Source of the DNA: Synanceia verrucosa
Lineage: Eukaryota > Chordata > Actinopteri > Perciformes > Synanceiidae
Direction of reading: 5' to 3'
DNA: 64,000 nt
Assembly (NCBI GenBank): GCA_029721515.1
Contig: CM056563.1
Span: forward strand, 20,155,954 to 20,219,953
In this document: one piece after another, positions 22,740 through 35,368 of the stretch
Numbering within the stretch: the first letter of the stretch is position 1
Layout of the letters: every line of letters begins with the position of its first letter
The notes under the pieces: generated by a model
Database searches by the model: none
The model's input: the letters and a program-made list of their open reading frames with translations, nothing else
Told to the model about the DNA's origin: nothing
Program-made: the position numbers and the translations under genes

Positions 22740-22927
22740 ATTTGTGAATTTGTCACATTGCTACCTTTTAATCTGTTTTATTTGTCTTAAAGATGTCTTT
22801 ATGTATCTATCGCTTATCACTTTGATTTATTGCTCGGCGTTCAGTGCAGATGACAAAGGAAGTATATCATTGTGCAGGGAAATGTTTCCCTACTGTACTT
22901 GTGACGATAAACATTTTGAATCTTGAA
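22740..22927 (+). repeat. LINE-like 3' tail
   Basis: AT-rich stretch ending cttgtgacgataaacatttt, gaatcttgaatc, the same kind of terminus as at 9890-9911. It abuts the dispersed repeat at 22576-22739. Confidence 0.5.
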
Positions 22928-25900
22928 TCACAACCAAACGAGGCATATGGATCATATGTGATCAGTTTTCACTGACATTTAATTTTGTTATTTTACAGTA
23001 ACTGAGTTTATATTCTTCCATTCATTTTTTGATATGAGTGGTGCCTCTTGCTTCATTCCTGAATATGAGACTATTTGTACTAGCTCCTTTCATTCATTAT
23101 GACATAGAGTGAAGTGAACAGATGAATGTTTCCAGTGGATCTGGCTTTGCTAGATGTGTGTTTAAAAAAAAAAGAGTATGTTGTCTTCACTCTGAACAAC
23201 CCGTACAGTCAGAAACATGGGAGAAAACACAGGCAGCCCAGGCTAATCATAGTTAATTTAGTCCCCACATGGTATCTCTGCAGCCCTTTATTGGAAACCA
23301 TAAACATGTCCCTTGTTTCACTTAATTTCTGCCCTTATTTTAATGAATAAATGTGACAGACTATAACTCTTCTATCTTGTACGTGTATAATGCTCTAGGA
23401 TGAATGAATAATGCTGGATTGTACCTCTATGGCTTAAGTACTGCCTTGGCTCTCGAAACTGTAATTAAGGGGGTTATATATTTAATTTTTTTCATGGTGA
23501 GTTCATGTGTTGCTGCACATAAGAAAGAACTTCACAACCTCTGATAAAGAGTCACTTCCCCAGGTAGCATCCAGGAGCAGAGATAGAGTAGAGCGACTTA
23601 GTCTCTAAACATAACCACATTTATATCCACACTAATATTCCATATGATTTAAAATACACAAATTATATAAAATAACAAATTTATTAGACCACCAACCAGT
23701 GTAAGGTGTTTGCCACTGCTGCCCTAAATGAACAGTATTGCTAATACATACTATATAATACTGTATAATACATATATACAATATATGTACATATATATAA
23801 TACATATTGATAATGGTTTTCCACATTTAATTGTTAATCCACCAGTATGTGCAAGCTCTTCTGAAAATTACACATTCAGTGCTAAAATATGATTGTTGTT
23901 GTTAGCAAAATAGCAAAGAACATTATTATTTTTGATTCAGATTAAAATTACAGTTATTTACTGGCAATCCTGAACAGAAAAAAAAGTGGTTTAGTGGTGT
24001 TATGTTATGTTATTCTTCTGACTTGTCAGAGACTTCCAGTAATCTGGCTCAACGTTGGGTATAAAATTCATTGAGAAAGAAATAATCCAAATTAAAGCTG
24101 TTCATGATGCTGGATGGTTTGAGACAATAACTATTGACTAATAAAACACACAAACCAGTTTACAATTTACAGAGATCTGTAATTCTGGTCAGAAACACAC
24201 CTATTTTAAAAATTTTGAAAGACTTATATCACATCGCACACCTTTTCTACAAGGAAGAAGTTGTTCATCGCCTCCATTCACTCTTTGAGCACCATTGACG
24301 TACATGTATGTCATAGTGTTTTTTCAGCAGCGGGTCACCAATCGCGGTCTCCTGCAGCCTGTGAGTAATGTTGGGGCTTCTAGGTGTTGTAGTTGGAGCA
24401 TAAAGAGATGGTATACTCCACAGAGATCAAAGCAGAAAGTGGAGATGATCGAGATTAGAGAGAAAAACGGACGGATTCTGGACAAAAAGTGGTGATTTTG
24501 GTGAAAGTGGCCTCTACCTCTGATAAAACAAGAATGGAACAAGGTAAAAACAATTTTTTTTCATGATGAAATAGAGTCTCTACTTTCATTTGAGCTATTC
24601 AGTGTTTTCAGAAAGATAGTACAAAATATTCTGTGGGTATTGAAAGATGACTCAAAATGGGCAAAAACGCTGGAACAAGTCACTTTCTGTTTTATAAAAC
24701 AGACTGGCACTCAATGAGTTGATGGTAGTATTTACAGCTGCATGCAAATGTGAATGTTGTTGGAATACTAATTTTCATCGGTCACCTAAACATAGTAACT
24801 GACACGGTCAAAATTAGAATGATCTAATTTCAGTTTGCTCAGATATTGGTTGGGAAAATTCTGTCTCCCAAATGTAAACCTACGCACTGGAAAGACTCTG
24901 GAAGAAAACTGAAGTCAGTTTTAGCCTTCAAATGCACATTAGTTATGTTTTGCATATAGACTTAACTGTGTTTTAACACAGTTCAGAATATCTTAGCATA
25001 CATTAATGAGTATTTCTTCAAGGCAGAAATGGAATTTACTCTGTATTGTCACATTGATGTTGAGCCATCTGGAAAACAGGGAAAAGACGACAGTGAAAAC
25101 AGCCAGGTTGAGTGACGCTGAGCTTTGGTGCTCCTCTCTAACAGGCAAACATCGCATGAAGCAAAAAATCAATCTCTTATTCATTATCAGTAGAGTGGCT
25201 CCCGGCTGTACATTACCACATATTAGACTTGCTTTCTTGTTTTTGCAGGGTTACTCATGTTCACACATACTGATGAGAGTGCCCTGCTCTATAAAGTATT
25301 AAAAGGAAAAAAAAAACTGTCTACACGTGTTTTCAAGTGTTCAAGCTTTTATTGCCTTATTGCCTTAAGGCTAAGAATGAAAAACTCATTAAGTATTTTT
25401 TGTTTCCACTTTAATTTAGATATGGTAATCAGTAAAATCAAGGTAAAAACAAAGTGCCAATAATACATGTTGTGTGAATATATTTAGGCACAGCACTCAC
25501 AAAAGTATGTGTACATTTCTGTGGTATTCACCTTGGAGAGCTTGTGTCTTTGAGTCCAATAAATAATACAATAAGGTGTTTGGTGGATGTGAGCGTGCCC
25601 GTTGACTCAGATAAAGGGAAGGAGAGTCATCGCAGTGGCAGAAAGCTGCTTTGTGCACTGGAGATAAGGCTATTCACAGCTGAAAGCGAGGGGATTTTCA
25701 CATAAAAAATGTGGCTAGTGACCGTCCTCACAATCAGCAAGGTCAGCTTAGCATTTATCGTAAAGTGAAAGTAAGGAAAGGGCCATATGAGGTATCCTAG
25801 ACGCTACAGTTAAACCACCGGTGAGCATGCGTTTAGCACTTTTAATGGAAGGACGGCATGGCTTGAACGAACAAGGCTCTGTGCATTAGAGGATCATCCG

Positions 25901-26444
25901 TGGTGCACATCAGGGACTACAGTAAAAACAGAGCAATACAAAGAAGCAAAGGAGCTCTCCGGCATCCTCCATCAGATTCACACAATGTGACAGCAAGGAA
26001 GCAGACCATCAGACAGAGGACGGAAAGAGAGCCACAGAGAGCAGTAACAGCTATGATTTGAGATGCGGTTCAGCCCAAAGTGATGAGAGGGGATATTGAA
26101 GGTGAGAGGGGAAAGAAATCCTATGAGAGGTATGCACATGAGCCACGGACCGCCCAGTGGAAACACTGGGGATTCACTCTGTCCTGGAAATATGACTGTG
26201 TCTGACGCACCTGATGGTGGGCCTGGAAAATCTGTAAAAAGAGGCCATAAATGTGAAAGGCTATAGGGGCTGGTCCTTGGAAAAACCCTGTATATACACT
26301 CAGTATCTCTCTCTTCACACCGAGACCAAGTTACAGCCCCACCCGGCTCATAACCTCTGCTAGGAGGAATGCATGGAGAGACGGAAAAAAGACCATCTTT
26401 ATAAATCAGTTAATCAGTTTTAATGAAAATGAAAACAACACTAA
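22928..26444. other. Anonymous sequence around MITE copy 4
   Basis: AT-rich 23600-23830 with (TATA)-type runs. No gene recognised outside the MITE at 24277-24722. Confidence 0.5.
24277..24722 (+). mobile_element. piggyBac-like MITE, copy 4
   Basis: Bounded by mutated target sites (TTCA at left, TTGA at right) with recognisable termini CTCTTTGAGCACC and GGCACTCAATGAG. The body is near consensus: cagcctgtgagtaatgttgg, ggacaaaaagtggtgatttt, caagaatggaacaaggtaaa. It belongs to the shorter subtype without the duplicated left terminus. Confidence 0.85.
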
Positions 26445-26520
26445 ACAGCGTCTACTTGTAGACAGTAGGAGCAGGGAATCGAACCCACGACCCAAGGAAA
26501 CCCTTGGGTCGTGGGTTCGG
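26445..26520. repeat. SINE B-box fragment fused to a perfect 18-bp hairpin
   Basis: The arms CGAACCCACGACCCAAGG (26480-26497) and CCTTGGGTCGTGGGTTCG (26502-26519) pair without mismatch around the 4-base loop AAAC. The left arm continues the tRNA-like SINE context (acagtaggagcagggaatc); the right arm ends in unrelated AT-rich DNA. Confidence 0.85.
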
Positions 26521-26585
26521 CATATTTAATTTTGAGATCTAATTCAATTTACTGAAATATAAATAATTGAATGAAAAGATAATTA

Positions 26586-26948
26586 TTAACTCTTTGGGTG
26601 CCAGTTGATTTATAAAACAGAAAGTGCCCTGTGCCAGCTTTTTTTTTTTTTTTTTGCCAATTTTGAGTCATATTTTAAGACCCACAGAATATTTTGTACT
26701 ATGTCTCTGAAAACACTGAATAGCTCAAATGAAAGAACTTCCTGCTTTGATCTCTGTAGAGTATTATAAACTCTACAGAACTCTACAGAGTCTCTTTATG
26801 TCCTGACTACAAATCCCAGAAGCCCCAAAATTATTCACAGGCTACAGGAGACAACGATTGGCGACCCGCTGCTGAAAAGACTTCGATGGCGCTCAAGCGT
26901 CAGATTTTAAATGACATCAAAATACGTTGACGGCACTCAAAGAGTTAA
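26586..26948 (-). mobile_element. piggyBac-like MITE, copy 5 (internally deleted)
   Basis: Intact TTAA on both flanks with TTAACTCTTTGGGTGCC at left and GGCACTCAAAGAGTTAA at right, in reverse orientation. At 363 bp it is shorter than its relatives because about 120 bases of the middle (the caagaatggaac region) are missing. The terminal duplication (gctcaagcgtcagattttaa) is present at its right end. Confidence 0.87.
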
Positions 26949-27057
26949 TAATAATTATTAAATAATCAGATCAAAAGCATCAGATTTTCAAAGGAAAAGC
27001 AACATATTTTAATGTTTTTCATTTTCATATAGTATTTTTATTGTGTATAAAAAGCAT

Positions 27058-27357
27058 TTAAAAACTTTTTTTACTTTATTGATCCTCAACAGGAAAATTA
27101 CAGTTTTCACTTTGTTAGTATTATTTTTCTATGTTGCACATCACACTCAGGTTATGAAACATACATGCACAAACATTAATGGAGAGGTGTCAGAGCGAGG
27201 GGACTGCCCCATATCCAGGCACCCCGAGCAGTTGGGGGTTTGATGCCTTGCTCAAGGGCACCATCTACCAGTCCACTCTTCAAGTCCGACAAGGACTTGA
27301 ACCAACGACCCTCATTTTCCCAGCCCAAGTCACTACAGACTGAACTACTGCCACCCC
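27058..27357 (-). mobile_element. tRNA-derived SINE, near full length
   Basis: On the minus strand it starts ggggtggcagtagttcagtc (A-box-like) and has the B-box-like cgttggttcaagtcc about 45 bases on. It then contains gcccttgagcaaggcatc, ccccaactgctcggggtgcc, ctctgacacctctccattaa, gtttcataacctgagtgtg and a tail ending in gaggatcaataaagt plus A-rich sequence. The copy at 32742 shares the same order. Confidence 0.8.
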
Positions 27358-27604
27358 AGTACCTTTCATAGTTAATAATAGACGAAATTTCTTCAGTCTT
27401 GCAGAGGCAGCTGCTTTCTCAGTCTAAGACCCACCTGTGTGTGTTTGTGTGTGTTTTGTTGTGCAGCTGAAGCATGTGGAGTTAAAGACAACGGCTCCTA
27501 AAGGTCTAGAGCCAGACGTGCTGAGACTCATTTCACTGCCATTCAACTGGATAAAATATCACAGCAGTGGTGGCCTGCACCCAATGTCTCTGTGTGTGTC
27601 TTTT

Positions 27605-27606
<2 letters not shown>

Positions 27607-27675
<69 letters not shown>
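27607..27675. repeat. Compound (TC)n(TA)n microsatellite
   Basis: About 18 TC units followed without gap by about 14 TA units. Produces long artefactual frames on both strands. Confidence 0.95.
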
Positions 27676-27679
<4 letters not shown>

Positions 27680-30334
27680 ATGTATTGCTGTGTGTCTTGT
27701 GTGTTGTGCCAGGCGGAGGCTAAGCTTCCTGCCTCTGCTATTGTGAGGACACAGCACCTTGTTGCTTTGCTGTTTCTCCCCATCACATCCAACCTCCCAC
27801 CCCCACCGTCCTCCCAGCTGCCCACTCTTCCCTGCACGCTGGCTCACATGGGTGCTGTGGGCGCTTTTCACGTCCCATCGTTTCCTGTGGCCTGCTGTCA
27901 GGGCGGATGAGGGTGCCACGCGAGTCTAATGCTGACGAGCTGAGACAGCTCTGCTCTGACTGGGAGGGGTCTACTGGACCGAGTACAATCTGCAGCAACA
28001 ACCCTTCCTCTTCTGCACACAAACACGCACATAAGCAAACATACTGTAGAGAACAAACCACATAGCAACAGTGTGTGAGCAGCACCACTGTGCAAATCCA
28101 GTGTGTATGCATGAGTAACTGTGTCACTACAGTCCAAGTATGAGTCATAACAGAGGGCATAATGGTGCATCATAAGAATGGCTGGAGAGGTTATGAATCA
28201 TGATTTATAATAATCGTAATCATAATTATAATTTTATATTTGTATTTCATTTTAGAGTGTCTAGTTGCCCTCCTACGGGTCAAAAAAAGTATGAGGGCCG
28301 ATCACCAGGAACAGCAGAGCAGTCACTAGCAGAGCGACATAAATCAAATATATCCGTGGAGGGACAGGGGAAAGAGAAAGGCACAAAGGCAGCGACAGTC
28401 AGCAGCAGTGAGTGTATGAGTCGCATCACTGGATCCAGCTTCAGCTGTCTCACACAGAGCTCCAGGAGTTGACGTCACACAATCCTGCCATACAACTGTC
28501 AAAATCAAAACACAGCCATATTTGCAGGAAGGAGCTCTGTTCAAAATACTGCCAGGGATCTCGGCACTTGCAGCTAAATGCCTATAAATGTTTTTCAGAG
28601 TTATGATTGATAGCTGTTGTGCTCCGGGATGCCAGAACAACTGAGGACGAACACAGGGAAGATCATTTTACAGGATTCCCAAAGATCCTGAACGAAGACA
28701 GAGATGGATAACTGCCATAAAACACGCAAGACGCGATCAGGTACAGAATGCAACATTCTCTAAACTTCATGTGGGATTTATTTTACATGCTTTTATTATG
28801 ATTCTCAACGGCTGTATTCTCATTAAACACACGTTAGACCAAGGTATTATGGTGTGGATTTTGCAGTGCTTTCCGTTGCTCACACAACAAGCAAACGCAA
28901 CATAAAAATGTTTCTGCAGAGTTGTTACAATCTTCCTTCAGATAAAACTCAGTGCATGTTATGTCTGCAAATGTGCTGTTCTTGTGACTACAGCAAGGAA
29001 CAGAGCATTGTGTGATAAAGATTTTGAAACATCTACAACTGATAAACTTTTTCAAGATTCATGAATAGTACACTGGGGACATGATACGGGTCAGAGGTAT
29101 TTAGTCTCTCTAGTTTACTTGTGCATGTATATCTTGTGATTTAAAACAGTGACTGCCGGCGCAAATTTTCCAGCCAATATGGCGGCGTAAACAAACGAAG
29201 CCATGTGACATCCGGAGCTCTATTGAGATGTGGACTGGACTATGTCACATCCTACGGCTGCACACCATCTGTATATGTGTGTATGTGCTGATGTGAACCT
29301 GTACATGTGTGAACTCATCATCATGACAACAGCACGCCTGGGGTGTGTGCACACAAAGAGATGGACGTGGTTATATATAAGAAAATGCCTGTTAAAATGA
29401 GACGGAGCATGTGTCGGGATAAAGAGGGGCGACGTGAAGACAGAAGTGTTTGACAGAAACAGGCTAACAGTGTGGAGAGGAAGAGAGTGCTGGAGAGACT
29501 GACAGACAGAAGAGTTCGAATAATAGATAGGAGGCAGTGACAGGGAGTCAATGTGATGGCGAGACAATGGAGTGATGGACGGACTCCGTCAGGGAAAGGA
29601 GCAGGTGCTGTTTTGTTCAAACAGAGCGTCTGAGGCTGAATCTGGTCTTATGACAATGTCCCTCTCAGCACACAAGACACACTCTATCAGCCTCACAATA
29701 TTAATTATTGATTAATTGGTTTGAAGGGAGTGATGTTGGAGAGTTTATATTGATTAGTTTTCACTCTGTGTTCCCTCAGAGCAGGAACGTACACAGCATG
29801 GACCGACGCTACAAACAGCATTCAAAGTGGCCCTAAGGTGGTTTATAATGCCGTCCCTTGATGGGTCTCTGGGTCTACAGATGCATACAACTCAATAGAA
29901 CTCAACACACACTCAAAACAATAAAAAAAACAAACAATGGTACAATAAAAATATCAGTACTCGAGTTTAAAGTGATGCCAGTTGTGATTCATTGTAAGTT
30001 TAGTGTGTAAGGAGTTGCACATACTGATCCCCGCCTGACCAAACACGGTTTTACAAATTCCCACAGAGGTGCCCTGAGTTACTGAGCCTTAATGTCAATT
30101 ATGTCTAATTATGCATTTATGGATGAGTCTAATGTCAACGAATTTAATGAAGAGATCAAAACTGTACAAGGTTGAAGGGACTGGATACACTGAGAAAGAG
30201 CTGAGGGGAACTCTGGACACTATAACCAGACAGATGCCAAATGTTATAACGTACAGTAAATAATAAAAATAAAATGTAGTTAAACAACAATGAAACTTAG
30301 ATACTTCCTACACTGGCACTGGACATAAATCCTG

Positions 30335-30430
30335 CAATATAGAATAGAATATTTTTTATTTATTCCCCATTGGGGGAAATTCACCCACCACAGCAGCATA
30401 GATAAATTACAGTAAAAAAGAAACACTAAA
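30335..30430 (-). repeat. SINE/LINE tail fragment
   Basis: tttatttattccccattggg, ggaaattcacccaccacag is, in reverse complement, a diverged form of the gaggatcaataaag tail found on the SINE at 27058. Confidence 0.45.
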
Positions 30431-32259
30431 CAACAGCAAAGACGAATAAAATAAGTAGTAATAATAGAATACATATTTATTATATGTATTAAATATGTAC
30501 TAAAAATATATTTTTGATTGCAAATTAAATGTTATACACAATTATTAAATGAATAAAATGTATTTTGCTGTGGCTGTGACCTATAGAAATAGTCATAAAA
30601 ATAAAATAAAAACAGTGCAAATTTTTCTGTGCAAAAGGATAGTGAAAAGTTAAATTTTGATCTGAATAAAAGGATACCCACGGCAACAATATTCTCAAAT
30701 CCATCAGACAGAATCTCATCATTGATGCATGGCCTGTGTAGTTATTAGGGCTTGACCTCTAAATGGTTGTGAACTCACATGATTGACGTTTTATGAATGA
30801 AAATAAGGTCCACGCGGTATGTCACGCAACATGCGCGCTATGTGAAGTGCGACTGGTTGGCCTGAGGGAGATTGGAGGCCAGGAGAGATTCAAACTGTGT
30901 CTGAGGCTCATCGCTCAGCTCTGCTTCTGTGAAAAAGCATCAAATGAAGGCTGGATGACCACTGGCCTCTCCTGAGGAGTGTCTGATTAATCTGACTGCT
31001 GGGAAATGAACGGCGCAGCCTGACACAGCGAGTCACGGTGACACGCCGTACACAGCTACAATCACCGCACTGCAGCGTGGCATCTGCCATCCATTCTAAA
31101 TGCAGCCCTCGATGAGTCGGGAGAAATTTCTGCAAAGTATCTCACATAATTTTCATGTAAACGGTATGAGAGCAGAAACTGTGGGTGTGCGTCATGACAC
31201 AAAACCACACAATGGCTTCATCTTTGAAGCAGCGGGAAGTTCTCTCTTCTGATTGCAGCTCTGGAGGGAGAGTGGGATGCAGATTAGGGAGACGGAGAAG
31301 CGAGGATGAAGGGCGGTACGTGACTGACAACTATTTTATTTACTTTTCTCCTCAGCTCTTCTTTCACAGTCACTACTCTGTTCTGAGCCGTTGAGGTTGA
31401 AGCTCTGATTTTTCTCACCTTTGACACAGAAACACACAGACATGAAAAACACACAGAACGAGGTCTCACATGCAGATACTGCTAAATACCTGGGTCGAGT
31501 GGAACCAAAGGGATCAGCCGGCGAAGCATTTGGCAGGAATCTCACAGGAGCTCGACCACTTTGGCGGGTGTATTCTGGTGAGGGGGCAACGTGGGATTTG
31601 TATATCCCAGGAGGATGTGGAGGAGGCTGGGGACGCTGTTGCCGTGCTCCTGTGAGATTCCCACTGTGTATTCTGGGGTCGCGTCCTTCCTGTGTGCCTC
31701 TCACATCCTTTACAGGGTGCCAAGGCCATTATCGACCTGTGTGTGTGTTTGTCTCCCAGATGTTAAGAGCTTTTGTTGGCCTGTCTTTTGTACCGATTTT
31801 TTGATTAATGACTCTAGAAGGCACTATAAAAAAACAGACACTGGTTTGAAAGAGATTATTATAATACTGCTTTACTTTTCACAGGATTCCAATCCAGGGA
31901 TTTATTACCGTGTCTGCTTCTCTGACCCAGGAAACCGTTCATTACCTGGAAAACCATCATGGCATGGAATGAAGTCCCAGGAAAACATGTAATATTCATA
32001 AGCATCACGCCACTGGACCTTGACACGACCTTCAGTCCATCAGTGGGGATGATAATGCTGGATTTACTTTGCACTCGAGAGCCCATTCTTAACATGAATG
32101 TCCATCCTTGCTGTGAACCCATAAAGGATCAGATGCTATTGATAATAGGAAGTAAGAACATGGGTGGAACAATCAGGTTTTATCTGCTGGATGAGAGAAA
32201 GCTCTTTTGCTGTGGTAAGTTCTCTGACAGGATAGAAGGGATTGGCTCAGAGTTAATAT

Positions 32260-32282
32260 CACACACACACACACACACACAC
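32260..32282. repeat. CA microsatellite
   Basis: About 11 CA units. Confidence 0.9.
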
Positions 32283-32649
32283 CCCTGCATGTATGAAAAC
32301 ATAGGCCTTGCTAGCTAATCCAGGCCTATAGGGGGCTGGTCTAATCCTGTTATCAGGCCCAACAGATGCTGTTGACAGAACAATAAGCAGGGGGCCAGTA
32401 TGGCAGCGTGGCCCCGAGGAGGTCATGAGCCAAACTCATCACAGCAGCAGCAGGATCGCTGGCTGGCTGGAGCGAGCTGGACTCACCGCTGGTCACACAC
32501 ACTGGCTCTCACATCACAGGCTGAACGCTTCACTGCGGCGGCAGTTCAACACTGGGTGGTTTCCTGGTATGCAAATTCCATTTCGCTCGGTCAGAGGGTG
32601 TGGGTTGGGAGAATCTTGCATTTCTGAGAAATACTTTCCTCATTTAGCA

Positions 32650-32726
32650 GATGAGGTGGCAGAGTTGTTAAAGTGTTGCACTGCTAATCCTGCTAATACT
32701 CGTGGGTTTGAATCCCATCCTTGTTG
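32650..32726 (+). pseudogene. tRNA-Ser(GCT)-like relic
   Basis: GATGAGGTGGCAGAGTTGTT (acceptor and A-box region), CACTGCTAATCC (anticodon GCT context) and CGTGGGTTTGAATCCCATCC (T arm, B box) follow the layout of vertebrate tRNA-Ser(GCT). The acceptor arms GATGAGG and CCTTGTT still pair with wobbles, but the anticodon stem is mispaired and the variable arm is reduced. It is a pseudogene, or the head of a tRNA-Ser-derived SINE. It sits about 15 bases upstream of another SINE. Confidence 0.6.
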
Positions 32727-32741
32727 CAGCCAGTTTTACTT

Positions 32742-32965
32742 TGGGGCGGCAGTAGCTAAGTCTGTAGTGACTTGGCCTGGGAACTGGAGGGTTGTTGGTT
32801 CAAATCCAGGTTGGATAGTGGACTGGTACCTGGGCACTGCTGAGGTGCTATTGAGCAAGGCACTGGACCCCCAACTGCTCAGGGTGCGTGGATACTGGCT
32901 CACTCTGACACTTGTCCAGTAATGTTTCATAACCTGTGTGAGATGTGGCCATTCTTCTTCTTACA
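32742..32965 (+). mobile_element. tRNA-derived SINE of the same family, 3'-truncated
   Basis: Starts ggggcggcagtagctaagtc (A box) with gttggttcaaatccagg (B box), then attgagcaaggcactggac, cccaactgctcagggtgcgt, cactctgacacttgtccag and gtttcataacctgtgtgag. It lacks the terminal aataaagt tail of the 27058 copy. It directly follows a tRNA-Ser-like relic. Confidence 0.78.
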
Positions 32966-33784
32966 CTGAAAACTGTCCAGAAGGAGCAAAGGACCAAAGG
33001 AAAAGGCTAAATTGAGGTGAAGTGGTACACAGAGTGATGCATGCAAAAAGCTGGGGGTTATAGTGAACTGTGTAAGACCAAGATAAAGCTCAACTCAGCA
33101 CTTTTTCTGCACTGAAACACAGATCAAATAAATTACAGAACAAGTTCCTCACAATTGAACAACACTTTTTAAAGTTTCTGTTTTCAGGCTCTTTTTTATT
33201 TCTCCTGTTCCTTTGTGGCGACAGTGACTCAGTTTCAATTTGTACATCACACAATCAAACTGGAACAAGGGACAACAGCTGGAGTACATGGCAGAAGATC
33301 TGAACCCTTGGACATGATATGTCTCCCAAAAGTCCGCTGCAAACGGCTCAGACCACAGAATCAAGTCCTACTTGGATCAATCAGTCACATCAATATCTAG
33401 TTATAACCAGCACAAACAATCTTAATGTTTTCCCTTTTCAGTCTCAGCATTTCCATTTTGATGACAATTATGTTGTTTTGTGGAAAAGCGACGTACCGTT
33501 TGACACTACTTTGGGTCTCTTGGTGTTTTAATAAAGCTGTGAGTGTGACAGTGGTTTCTTCCAGATCATAGAACAAAGAGACAGCCTGGAGCTGCTGGAT
33601 TTGTGTCTCAACTTCCAGCTAAGGATCGTTTCTTCTGCACACGACTGTCTACCAGATATAACACAGTGCCTCAGTGGACAGACACAGCACAGTAAGGTAC
33701 AGTCTTGCAGTGTGCCACCTTGCAGATCTCTAAAGCCGTTATAGCTGTTTTTCCACTTCCAATACAATACTGATATTACAGCCT

Positions 33785-34362
33785 TGAGTATTGGCCCATA
33801 CCGATATTGATCTGATACAATATCAGCATGAATCGTTCATACTTTTGTCACTTATTTTGTAGCATGGAAGGTTAGAAAAGGTTTGATCAAGTGATTTTAT
33901 TCAAACAGAGAACAACAGTCAGCAACAGTAGGTCTGAGAAAAACCCATTTTGTTATTAACCAATGGGTTACATCAATTTTAACCTGAAACATAAGAATAT
34001 TCTACAATTGAATATAATTTACAAAACCCTGAAAAATAAATCCAATAAAAAGTAAATACAATAATTTTTAAAGTACAAAATAACCATTAGCTTAACTTAA
34101 ACATAAGCATATATTAAAATTGAATAAAATAAATAGGAAAACCCTGAAAAATAACCTCAATAAATCCAATGAAAATTTTAAAAATATATATTTATTATAT
34201 ATATATATAAGTACAAAATAAACACTAGTTTAAATTAAAGCATAATCTACAATTAAATAGAATAATGTCTCGAATGAGAGATTTTAGATGCAGGCCAATA
34301 TAATCCAATACTAGGTTTTTTGACCGATATCCAATATCTCTATTGGATTGGGACACCCATAG
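33785..34362. mobile_element. hAT-like MITE with ccgatat termini
   Basis: Left: cccataccgatattgatctg, atacaatatc. Right: gaccgatatccaatatctct, attggattgggacaccca. The reversed motif structure (YGATAT repeats, then GGGACACCC) is typical of a fish hAT-like MITE. The interior is AT-rich and holds two runs of aaaaccctgaaaaataa. Confidence 0.5.
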
Positions 34363-35330
34363 TCGTCACACACTTTAATGTAGTGTCAAACTCATCTGCC
34401 TGTAAGAGACTGACCTTGAATCAACATATTAAAGACACTCCTTGTTCACTGTTGACCAGCAGAGGATGCAGCATGCCAGTCGACTGGACTTTCCAACAGG
34501 ATGTATGTGACTGACGTTCATCGTAGCCAATAGAACAGAGAGGTGACACACATATTCATTAAAGGATCACAGCATGCAGGGCAGTCATACATGAGAGAAG
34601 AAATAACGATAGTGCTGGCTGTGACGCGAGGAAGCGTTTTCCTCCCCTCTCCCTGACTTTATGGTTTGTGTCCCAGTTTAACTAAATCCCATTAAAAAGG
34701 CTTTCATCTCACTGCACTTCATTACTGGCATAAATGCTGCGGCTCACCCCAGAGAGAGGCAGGGATTAGACGAGACAAGCTCATCTAAAATGTTACGCTC
34801 TCGAACCCCAACAGTTTCTTTTTAAATAAAGACACTCACTTTAAATTCTCCATATTGGATTAACCGAATAGACCCTCCAGAGCAGAAGGTGTCGTGAAGG
34901 TCAGGCTTATTGTGTTGTGTATAGGTGTGTGTGTCCTTGTGAGCTTGTATGTCAATAGCAGAGGTTGCTGTACATTTTCTGTGAAAAAAAATGAGGATGT
35001 TCAGACCAATATCCCTGGAAAATGTTAACAAATTCAGAGTAGAGAGGAGAGAGAGGGGGAGGCAAGAGGAGAGAGGACAGCAGGGAGGGGGTTTGGTATT
35101 GTGTACGTATGATTGGATGCGATGGGTCAGAGGCTTTCACACGCATTTATGAATGCTTATTTTAAGCAGAGCCCAAGCTGGGCTAATCTTTACTGCTTGC
35201 CTGAATGAGGGTGCTGATTAAAAGCTAATTATACGCTACAGATTTGGCCTCTGGTGAAGACTCCGCTGATTTGACACGGCTTGGACTCCGGCCTGGTAGC
35301 ATGCCTGTGGGCTTCAGCTCCAGATAGACA

Positions 35331-35332
<2 letters not shown>

Positions 35333-35367
<35 letters not shown>
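35333..35367. repeat. TG microsatellite
   Basis: About 17 TG units. Confidence 0.93.

Positions 35368-35368
<1 letters not shown>

Larger units (their letters stand above)
27676..32649. other. Anonymous intronic sequence
   Basis: No exon recognised. AT-rich at 30240-30640. A 16-bp perfect inverted repeat lies at 31536-31551 / 31646-31661. Confidence 0.5.

Noticed and set aside
27437..27919. 157-codon plus-strand and 128-codon minus-strand open frames
   Set aside because: Both run through the (TC)n(TA)n microsatellite and overlap each other; no domain or splice support.
31336..31804. Overlapping frames of about 120 codons on both strands
   Set aside because: No recognised domain; similarities between the two translations arise from the 16-bp inverted repeat.
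32742..32800. Possible functional tRNA gene in the SINE head
   Set aside because: A and B boxes are present but cloverleaf stems do not form, and the same sequence recurs as a SINE at 27058.
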